Shown here: positions 4,036 through 9,397 of the stretch, piece after piece
Layout of the letters: every line of letters begins with the position of its first letter
Numbering within the stretch: position 1 is the stretch's first letter
Source of the DNA: Terriglobia bacterium
GTDB taxonomy: Bacteria > Acidobacteriota > Terriglobia > UBA7540
Assembly (NCBI GenBank): GCA_030040515.1
Contig: JASHTO010000022.1
Span: forward strand, 1-9,397
Direction of reading: 5' to 3'
DNA length: 9,397 nt
The notes under the pieces: generated by a model
The model's database searches: none
Seen by the model: the letters and a program-made list of their open reading frames with translations, nothing else
What the model was told of the DNA's origin: nothing
Program-made: the position numbers and the translations under genes

Positions 4036-6939
4036 CTAGTGGATGACCGACGTATCGACATTGGCGCTCACGCGAGGGTCGCCCAAGACTTCGAGTGAGC
4101 GGACAAAAGCGTCCACGACGCCGCCATCAAATTGAGTTCCGGAGCAGCGGTGCAACTCCTCGATGGCTTCTTCCATGGTGCGGCCGCGAGTGTAGGCGCG
4201 CTCGGAAACCATGGTATCGAAGGAATCGGCTACGGCGAGGATGCGCGCGCCCAGGGGAATGCCCTCGCCCTTCAGTTTGTCGGGATAGCCCATGCCATTC
4301 ACCATCTCATGATGGTGACGAATCATTCCGCGGATGCGTTCGATGGCCTTCACCTTGAGCGGCTCGAGCATATCGGCGCCGCGGGAAGAGTGGATTTTCA
4401 CCAACTCGTACTCTTCCGGGGTCAGGCGTGAAGGTTTGTTGAGGATCGCCTCCGGCACGCCAATCTTGCCAATGTCGTGAAGGATCCCGCCCAGGCGGAT
4501 CTCTTCAATGACCGAATCCGGCAGGCCCAACTGCCGGGCGATTTGCGCGGCCAGGCGCGAGACCGCCTGCGAATGGCCCTGCGTGTAATGGTCCTTGGCA
4601 TCGATGGCGAAGGCGAGCGCGGTCACCGTATCGAGCAGCGAAGGAGCATCGCCATCGCCCTTCAGCACCACGTTCCGGAAGCGCTCGAGGTAATGCTCGA
4701 AGGCTTCGGGGCCGGTTGAGAACATGCGCTTCATGGTGACGCCCAGGTAGGCTTCGAGCAACTGGCGCTCCCATTCACCCTGCGCGGAGACCAGCGCGAG
4801 AGACGCCACCTGCACGCGATTGCCTTCCTGGTGCTTGGCGAGGTACATGCCGGAATCGGCCACGCGCAGAATTTCTTCCTGCGTGGGACCGTGGACGGGG
4901 AAGGTGGCAATGCCAAAACTGGCGGTGACACCGTGGGCGGCCAGATACCGGTCCGATTCGATGCTGGCGCGCAGGCGCTCGGCAAGAATTTCGGCCTGGT
5001 CGGTGCGAGTGTCCGGCAGCATGATGGCGAATTCATCGCCGCCAAACCGCGCCACCACGTTCGACTGCCGAACCTGCTCGCTGAGCAATCGGGCGACGGC
5101 GGTGAGTACTTTATCGCCTTCCAAGTGGCCGTTCCGGTCGTTCACCTGCTTAAAGTTGTCCAGATCCAGCATGATCACGGAAAACATATAGCCCGCGCGC
5201 GTGGAGCGGCGCCACTCGCGGTCGAGCGCTTCCATAAAATAACGGTGGGTCTTGAGCCCCGTCAGTCCATCGGTGATAGCCTGATCAAGGGCCACCTGGT
5301 AGACCCGCGCGTTGTGAAGGGCAATGGCCAGTTGATCCGCCAGGGTGCGCAGCGTGAGCACGTCCTGTTGCGAGAAGGCATAGGCCTCGCGGCTCTCAAG
5401 GCTGAGGACCCCCAAAAGTTCCTCGCGATATTTCAAGGGCAGGCTGAGCGCCGCCCGGATGCCGGGATGGAGGGGAATGTAGCGGGGCTCCTTCACCACG
5501 GAGTTGGCGAGAACGGGCTCGCCCGTCTCCGCCGCCACGCCTGACAAGCCTTCGCCCTTGCGGATGCGCCGGCCGATCAGCTCTGGGCCGTAGCCGGCTT
5601 CCGCTTCCACACACAACTCCCCCTGCTTTGAGTCCATCATTTCGATTCGCGCCAAGTTGTAGCCGAAGGCGTTGCGAACCTGACGGCAGATACTGGGCAG
5701 CAGTTCCTGGGGATTGAGCACGGAGCTGGCTTTGCGCCCCAATTCGTTGAGGAGGGCCAGATGGCTGGCGCGGCGCTGCTCCTTCTTGAACAGGCGGGCG
5801 TTCTCAACAGCTACGGCAGCTTCCTGCGCCAGCAATTGCACCAGCTCAAACTGCGACTTGGTAACGGCGTATTCGCGCTCCATATCGGCCAGCGCCAGCA
5901 CGCCCATGGATCCATCGGAGAAATTGAGCGGCACACCGCACCAGGTTTTGATGCGAGGATTCATGGGTGCAAGGCCCAGCTTTTGTGTTGTGCCTTGAAC
6001 ATCACTCGCCACCAACAACGGCTGCCGGGTTCCCTGCACGTATTGCGCAAGCGAACTGGCCGGCCCGCCCTGCACGGTGCCCTGCGGGCCGCCGCTTTCA
6101 AAAGGCACCACTACTTCCAGCGGGGCTTCCGGCGTGTCTTGCAGGGCCAAACCGAAGTTCGTTGCCCCCATCAATCCCTTCAACTCGTGGCGGAGGATGC
6201 CCATTTGCGCGCGGAGGTCGAAGGTGGCGCGCAGAGCTTCGCCGACTCGATGCAGGATCTTCAGCTCGCCGTCACGCCGTTCCGCCGCCCGGTTCAGTGA
6301 CCAGTTTTCAATGGCCACGCTCATGTGATTGCCAATGGCCATCGCCACGCGCAATTCCTGTGGCTCAAAGCTCCGCAAATCGCGGAACCCAAGCATCAAA
6401 GCGCCGTAGGATTTCTCACGCACCTGCAGGCCCACAACCACCAGCGTCCGCAACCCCTCGCTCCTCAGAACTTCGCAAAATTCATTGAAGACGGGCTCAC
6501 GCTGCCACGCCGTATCAATTTCCGGGCGTCGCAAGTCGGGGAAAACCATCAGGGCGCCCCAACGCTCGCCACTGGAGAGCATGAAGCGGCGCAAAGCATC
6601 CCGGTTCAACCGCTCCGCCAGTTGCGAGGATAGACCCCAGGTGCTGAAATGCACCTTTCCTTCGCCCCCTTCCTCTTGCAGCAGCAGGCAACCCTCCTGC
6701 GTGCCCAACATCTGCGAGGCGCCGCGCAGGGATTGGTCCATCATCTGTTTGGGGTCACGACACTCGGAAAGCTCTTTGCTGAAAAAATGAAGGCTGGAAA
6801 ACCAGAATATGTCCGTGTTTCGCCGCAGTCTCTGACTCCGCGTGCGCAAGTGGGGAGCCAGGAGGCCCACAAATAAGATCGTCAAGGCCATGCCGACGAG
6901 AAGCAATTCAACACCCGGGTTATTGAGATAGATCCCCAT
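4036..6939 (-). CDS. Membrane-anchored GAF-GAF-GAF-GGDEF-HD-GYP cyclic-di-GMP protein
   Basis: This 967-residue protein combines a diguanylate cyclase and a phosphodiesterase of c-di-GMP, a messenger that controls surface and motility behaviour. Order: one N-terminal membrane helix (about 9-30); GAF-like sensor regions at about 48-217, 222-386 and 393-550; GGDEF at about 551-712; HD-GYP at about 768-952. The cyclase has DLDNFKQVND, GGDEF intact at 633-637, and guanine-contacting N600 and D609, so c-di-GMP rather than the Ser-variant Hypr product cGAMP is expected. The inhibitory I-site is RQSN (624-627) where RxxD is usual. HD-GYP has YTQGHS, HDIGKIG (H821, D822), H850, HHHE (875-878), GMGYP (882-886) and D905; only the usual DG before GYP is NG. 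A two-metal site is likely. It is a single-gene unit convergent with the transposase. Both domains look active; which one dominates, and the ligand of the GAF regions, cannot be read from sequence. Confidence 0.93.
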   Translation of the reverse strand: MGIYLNNPGVELLLVGMALTILFVGLLAPHLRTRSQRLRRNTDIFWFSSLHFFSKELSECRDPKQMMDQSLRGASQMLGTQEGCLLLQEEGGEGKVHFSTWGLSSQLAERLNRDALRRFMLSSGERWGALMVFPDLRRPEIDTAWQREPVFNEFCEVLRSEGLRTLVVVGLQVREKSYGALMLGFRDLRSFEPQELRVAMAIGNHMSVAIENWSLNRAAERRDGELKILHRVGEALRATFDLRAQMGILRHELKGLMGATNFGLALQDTPEAPLEVVVPFESGGPQGTVQGGPASSLAQYVQGTRQPLLVASDVQGTTQKLGLAPMNPRIKTWCGVPLNFSDGSMGVLALADMEREYAVTKSQFELVQLLAQEAAVAVENARLFKKEQRRASHLALLNELGRKASSVLNPQELLPSICRQVRNAFGYNLARIEMMDSKQGELCVEAEAGYGPELIGRRIRKGEGLSGVAAETGEPVLANSVVKEPRYIPLHPGIRAALSLPLKYREELLGVLSLESREAYAFSQQDVLTLRTLADQLAIALHNARVYQVALDQAITDGLTGLKTHRYFMEALDREWRRSTRAGYMFSVIMLDLDNFKQVNDRNGHLEGDKVLTAVARLLSEQVRQSNVVARFGGDEFAIMLPDTRTDQAEILAERLRASIESDRYLAAHGVTASFGIATFPVHGPTQEEILRVADSGMYLAKHQEGNRVQVASLALVSAQGEWERQLLEAYLGVTMKRMFSTGPEAFEHYLERFRNVVLKGDGDAPSLLDTVTALAFAIDAKDHYTQGHSQAVSRLAAQIARQLGLPDSVIEEIRLGGILHDIGKIGVPEAILNKPSRLTPEEYELVKIHSSRGADMLEPLKVKAIERIRGMIRHHHEMVNGMGYPDKLKGEGIPLGARILAVADSFDTMVSERAYTRGRTMEEAIEELHRCSGTQFDGGVVDAFVRSLEVLGDPRVSANVDTSVIH

Positions 6940-7054
6940 CTCGGTCTGTTGAAGCGGAAAAGCTCAAGAAAGTCCGCCTACCGGACCTCCACATTACACC
7001 CTGCTAATGATCACCTGGTGCACTCTCGAGGGGTTGAGAGGCAAGTCCCATAGT

Positions 7055-7073
7055 GCCATTCCGATTGAATGGC
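7055..7073 (-). other. Perfect hairpin in the leader of the c-di-GMP gene
   Basis: GCCATTC (7055-7061) and GAATGGC (7067-7073) pair perfectly over the five-base loop CGATT. It lies in the predicted untranslated leader of the GGDEF/HD-GYP gene. A second stem, CTCTCGA/TTGAGAG (7023-7029 / 7034-7040), pairs better in the plus-strand reading, and a third, GTCCG-GTAGG-CGGAC on the minus strand, lies at about 6973-6987. The long leader may fold, but no known riboswitch pattern was recognised. Confidence 0.4.
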
Positions 7074-7113
7074 CCCCCGCACCCTAGCGGCGTAATTTTG
7101 ATTCAGGACTCTA

Positions 7114-7142
7114 ATACTACGCTTGCTCTTCCCAGACGTCAA
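7114..7142 (-). promoter_or_regulatory. Sigma-70-like promoter for the GGDEF/HD-GYP gene
   Basis: On the minus strand TTGACG (7142-7137; five of six to TTGACA) is followed after exactly 17 bp by TAGTAT (7119-7114; four of six to TATAAT). Directly upstream, at about 7150-7200, is an AT-rich tract with ATTAAA and AAAAAA-like runs resembling an UP element. Transcription would start near 7107, leaving about 168 nt of leader before the ATG at 6939. Confidence 0.5.
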
Positions 7143-7264
7143 CCAGACTTTTGTACCAATTTTTTGGAATATTTAATTAAAAGTTAATAATAAATCTAAG
7201 ATATGTTTGTATTCGGTTTTCTACTGAGCGTCTGAAAAAAATGGTGACGCTTGATTTTTGTAGC

Positions 7265-7321
7265 ACGGACGTCTTCCGTTTCGGGAGTTCATCGGACCCC
7301 AGAAACCGGAGACGCTCCCGA
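7265..7321. repeat. Cluster of palindromes in the intergenic region
   Basis: ACGGA-CGTCT-TCCGT (7265-7279) is a perfect short hairpin. It is followed by TCGGGAG (7281-7287), complementary to CTCCCGA (7315-7321). Just before, AGCGTC (7227-7232) pairs with GACGCT (7246-7251) over an A-rich loop. The cluster has the look of an intergenic palindromic repeat; no gene ends nearby for which it would be a terminator. Confidence 0.4.
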
Positions 7322-7534
7322 GACAGCGGGCACGATCCGTCGCCCGAAGACTATGGCGATGCCTGCGCTACGGTTCGCCTTGCGCCTATGTTTTCAATTT
7401 CTCAGTAAACGGACGGCTTCGAAAGGGAGAGGGGGATGGAACCCCTTCAAGTTTACTTACCAAAAGGCCGATGAAAAAACCAGTGGCAGAGCCCTCCGGC
7501 GCCTTGAATTTACCCGCCCGAATGCGGTGCTGAA

Positions 7535-7592
7535 TCCTTGGCGGCAAGTTTACAGACCACTTCGCCCGACGAACACCCCTTGCCGCCAGGGG
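7535..7592 (+). other. Strong 14-bp stem with nested hairpin, possible leader or RNA element
   Basis: TCCTTGGCGGCAAG (7535-7548) pairs with CTTGCCGCCAGGGG (7579-7592) along 14 bp including two G-U pairs, with the inner 10 bp perfect. The 30-base loop contains TTCG-CCCGA-CGAA (7561-7573). CAAGTTTAC occurs at the 3' edge of the left arm (7545-7553) and again at 7448-7456, where GTTTACT (7451-7457) could instead pair with AGTAAAC (7404-7410). It precedes the small secreted-protein gene by about 120 bp. Confidence 0.45.
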
Positions 7593-7628
7593 ACCCTCCT
7601 CAGGCCTTTGCGGAAACGCGATTTTCAT

Positions 7629-7661
7629 CTTTTTTACATGGCCTTTTTTACATGGTATTGC
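7629..7661 (+). promoter_or_regulatory. Tandem 13-bp motif and possible promoter for the small secreted protein
   Basis: CTTTTTTACATGG occurs twice with a 14-bp period (7629-7641 and 7643-7655). The first copy supplies TTTACA (7633-7638), five of six to a -35 box; 17 bp later comes TATTGC (7656-7661), a poor -10 box preceded by the extended TGG element. The two copies could also be tandem operator half-sites. The gene starts at 7717. Confidence 0.35.
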
Positions 7662-7716
7662 AATTCCGGCCAAATTCTGTTATTCAGGCAGTTCTGGGCA
7701 AACCTAAAGTGGAGCC

Positions 7717-8064
7717 ATGCGAATCCTAAACGTTCTGATGATCGCCGCTTTGCTCACCCCATTGACGCCATGGGCATTTCTGCGGGCGCAAGGTGATACT
7801 TGCGCGTGTCCCCCGGCAGCCTGCCGGTGCGCCGGACACGACCACGGCAAGGCAAGCTGTTGTATGGGCAAAGGCGGCCTGTGCGGCTTGAACTCGCAGG
7901 ACAGCTTCCTAGCATCCATCCTCAGCACCTTGATTTATGTACCCACGGAACACAACTGGGCGGACCCGCTTATGTCGGCGAGATTCGATCTCACTGCGTC
8001 GGAATTGAGCCTGCTTCCCTCCCACGGGCGCATTCCTGAGCAACCTCCTCGCGTCACTCTCTAG
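7717..8064 (+). CDS. Small secreted Cys/His-rich protein, possibly metal-binding
   Basis: The 115-residue product begins with a clear signal peptide (MRIL followed by a hydrophobic core to about residue 22, cleavage likely near A24/Q25), so it should be exported. The mature N-terminus is dense in possible metal ligands: C29, C31, C36, C38, H41, H43, C48, C49 and C56, including two CxC pairs, HDH and a CC pair. The C-terminal half has H79, H103 and a proline-rich tail (PEQPPRV). GGAG lies only two bases before the ATG, and the AGTGGAG context supports this start. The gene precedes a TonB-dependent receptor by 135 bp on the same strand. Binding of copper or another soft metal is an inference from ligand density and neighbour; disulfide-linked structure is an equal alternative in the periplasm. 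No named family is recognised. Confidence 0.7.
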   Translation: MRILNVLMIAALLTPLTPWAFLRAQGDTCACPPAACRCAGHDHGKASCCMGKGGLCGLNSQDSFLASILSTLIYVPTEHNWADPLMSARFDLTASELSLLPSHGRIPEQPPRVTL

Positions 8065-8119
8065 TTTTTCTCGTACCAACACCAAGTTCGTGCACCCTGC
8101 GCTTTGTGCCAGCGTATGA

Positions 8120-8144
8120 GCGGGGATCGTCCATCGACCCCCGC
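8120..8144 (+). other. GC-rich hairpin between the secreted-protein gene and the receptor gene
   Basis: GCGGGG (8120-8125) pairs with CCCCGC (8139-8144), extended inward by TCG/CGA after one mismatch, with a five-base loop. No T-tract follows, so it is a poor intrinsic terminator. It could trim or attenuate the transcript and set different levels for the two genes. GATAAT at 8173-8178 further on resembles a -10 box but has no good -35 partner. Confidence 0.4.
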
Positions 8145-8199
8145 CCATCCTCGCTTGCTTTCAAAGGGCGGTGATAATTCATATTTTCGCGAGGTCATA

Positions 8200-9397
8200 A
8201 TGAAAAAAGCTGCTTGCGTTGTAGCAATTATCCTGTTTTCAAGCGTAACGGCGTTGGCCACGATTTTCGGTAGCGTACGTGGGGTGGTTCACGATCCACA
8301 ACACCGACCGATTCCCGGCGCGCATGTTACTCTGAAAGCCCAAAATTCCGATTGGATGCGCTCTCAGGAGTCCGACAGCAACGGCGAAATTGATTTCACC
8401 GCCGTGCCCATTGGGAATTATACGGTCACTGTCACGGCGCAGGGGTTCCAGGAGATGCAACAGGCTGTGATTGTGCAGTCGGACACCAGTCCGGTACTGC
8501 ATTTCATGTTGACGATTTCGGGGGTGAAGCAATCGGTGGTCGTGGCGGAAGGCACCGTAGGAGCGGCAGCGGACAGCGTTACACCGACGACTATGCTCAA
8601 CCGCCAGGACATCCGCGATACGCCGGGTGCCGACCGCACCAACGCGATGGAAATGATTACCGACTACGTGCCGGCTGCCTACGTGACGCACGACATGCTG
8701 CACATGCGGGGAGGCCATCAAGTCGAGTGGCTGATTGACGGCATTCCGGTGCCCAACACCAACATCGCCACCAATCTGGGTCCGCAGATTGATCCCAAGG
8801 ACATCGACGAGATCGAAGTTTTCCGCGGCAGCTACGACGCCGACTACGGCGACCGCACGTACGGAATCTTCAACATTGTCCCGCGCACCGGTTTCGAGCG
8901 CGATCGCGAATGCGACCTGGTGACCACCTTCGGAAATTTCTATCAGACCAACGACCAGTTCAGTTGCGGAGGCCATACGCAGCGTTTTGCCTATTACCTC
9001 AGCGCAAACGGCAATCGCAGCGATTACGGCCTCCAAACCCCCATCCCGCAGGTTTATCACGATGCGGAGAACGGCTACGGAGGCTTCGGCTCATTCATCT
9101 TCAATCCCGATGCCCGTAACCAATTCCGTTTGGTCACTTCGCTGCGCCAGGATTATTACCAGATTCCCATCGACCCGAACCCCAACTCCACGGGCAATCA
9201 GATCCTGGTCGCGTCGGGCGAATCCCCAAGTTACGACCTGAGCGACGGCGAGCGGGAGCCTGACGGCTACGTGGTCTTCTCCTGGGTCCACACTTTCGAT
9301 CCCAATCTGATGATGACGCTTTCGCCCTTCTATCACTACAACGCCGCGCATTACCATGGCGGCCCGGACGATTATCCCGTCAGCACCACTTTGGATC
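8200..9397 (+). CDS. TonB-dependent outer-membrane receptor, N-terminal part (cut by the window edge)
   Basis: The protein is expected to import a ligand across the outer membrane using energy from TonB-ExbBD. The visible 399 residues hold a signal peptide (MKKAACVVAIILFSSVTALA, 1-20), a carboxypeptidase-regulatory-like beta-sandwich (about 24-105, GSVRGVVHDPQHRPIPGA...GNYTVTVTAQGF) and the plug domain (about 125-232). Plug signatures include MRGGHQVEWLIDGIPV (169-184) and IEVFRGSYDADYG (205-217), followed by FNIVPRTG. The first beta-barrel strands begin at about 240 and the rest lies beyond the right edge. QSVVVAEG (111-118) may be the TonB box. The ATG at 8200 follows GAGGT by four bases. 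The added N-terminal domain is common in acidobacterial and Bacteroidota receptors. The ligand cannot be told from the sequence; the Cys/His-rich neighbour upstream hints at a metal or metal chelate. Confidence 0.9.
   Translation, partial: MKKAACVVAIILFSSVTALATIFGSVRGVVHDPQHRPIPGAHVTLKAQNSDWMRSQESDSNGEIDFTAVPIGNYTVTVTAQGFQEMQQAVIVQSDTSPVLHFMLTISGVKQSVVVAEGTVGAAADSVTPTTMLNRQDIRDTPGADRTNAMEMITDYVPAAYVTHDMLHMRGGHQVEWLIDGIPVPNTNIATNLGPQIDPKDIDEIEVFRGSYDADYGDRTYGIFNIVPRTGFERDRECDLVTTFGNFYQTNDQFSCGGHTQRFAYYLSANGNRSDYGLQTPIPQVYHDAENGYGGFGSFIFNPDARNQFRLVTSLRQDYYQIPIDPNPNSTGNQILVASGESPSYDLSDGEREPDGYVVFSWVHTFDPNLMMTLSPFYHYNAAHYHGGPDDYPVSTTLD

Larger units (their letters stand above)
6940..7716. other. 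Long intergenic region with promoter, AT-rich block and hairpins
   Basis: These 777 bp carry no convincing gene. From left to right: the presumed leader of the c-di-GMP gene (6940 to about 7107, minus), its promoter (7114-7142), a strongly AT-rich block (about 7150-7225), a hairpin at 7227-7251, a hairpin-rich GC stretch (7265-7321), a long stem at 7535-7592 and a tandem motif at 7629-7655 before the small secreted-protein gene. Frames of 95 codons (minus, 7386-7673) and 181 codons (plus, 7251-7796) are open, but they show no motif and the latter overlaps the better-supported gene at 7717. A small RNA or a decayed gene here cannot be excluded. Confidence 0.6.

Noticed and set aside
4831..5544. 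237-codon plus-strand open frame within the c-di-GMP gene
   Set aside because: It is antisense to the GAF/GGDEF coding sequence, whose motifs are unambiguous.
6940..7107. c-di-GMP (GEMM) riboswitch before the GGDEF/HD-GYP gene
   Set aside because: A GGTAGG-like string is present on the minus strand, but the conserved GCAAA-containing core and the expected paired helices are not.
7386..7600. Cobalamin riboswitch on the minus strand (GCCACTG string)
   Set aside because: Only this short word matches; the other conserved blocks of the cobalamin element are missing and no suitable gene follows on that strand.
7251..7796. 181-codon plus-strand open frame
   Set aside because: It lacks any motif, crosses several palindromes and overlaps the better-supported secreted-protein gene at 7717.
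8239..9060. 273-codon minus-strand open frame
   Set aside because: It is antisense to the TonB-dependent receptor, which has clear plug-domain signatures.
1..9397. CRISPR arrays, tRNA or rRNA genes
   Set aside because: No regularly spaced direct repeats with spacers, no cloverleaf-like segment and no rRNA sequence were recognised on either strand.

Overview
The window looks like chromosomal DNA from a GC-rich Gram-negative bacterium, most likely an acidobacterium. The grounds are a TonB-dependent receptor with an N-terminal carboxypeptidase-regulatory-like domain (a layout typical of Acidobacteriota), a multi-GAF GGDEF/HD-GYP protein, a REP-associated tyrosine transposase and long repeat-bearing intergenic stretches. 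The phylum is an inference; no rRNA or other marker gene is present.

Left part (1-1070, minus strand): the N-terminal end of DNA primase (dnaG) runs off the left edge. Upstream of it on the same strand lies a 224-residue protein with an eight-cysteine N-terminal cluster. A 257-bp gap (1071-1327) carrying a 21-bp imperfect inverted repeat separates this pair from the divergent FAD-dependent glycine oxidase thiO (1328-2461, plus), which makes dehydroglycine for the thiamine thiazole ring.

Middle (2462-4035): a two-hairpin motif overlaps the apparent start of an unrecognised four-helix membrane protein (about 2633-3238). Next is a compact self-contained element (3316-4001): an intact HUH/Y1 transposase of the RAYT group, bracketed by two inverted, almost identical 51-bp REP units. 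Each unit folds into two hairpins, and every internal difference between the copies lies in a loop or is a compensated base pair. This is the best-defined unusual object in the window.

Centre (4036-7200, minus): a 967-residue single-gene c-di-GMP protein (membrane anchor, three GAF-like sensor regions, GGDEF, HD-GYP) can in principle both make and break the messenger. Its synthase active site is canonical but the inhibitory I-site is RxxN instead of RxxD. A sigma-70-like promoter with an AT-rich upstream block can be placed about 170 bp before it, which implies a long structured leader.

Right part (6940-9397): a 777-bp stretch without a convincing gene holds the promoter, several strong hairpins and a 13-bp tandem motif. 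It is followed by a small secreted Cys/His-rich protein (7717-8064) and then the 5' end of a TonB-dependent outer-membrane receptor (8200 to the right edge). The order suggests, but does not prove, a metal-related uptake or handling unit.
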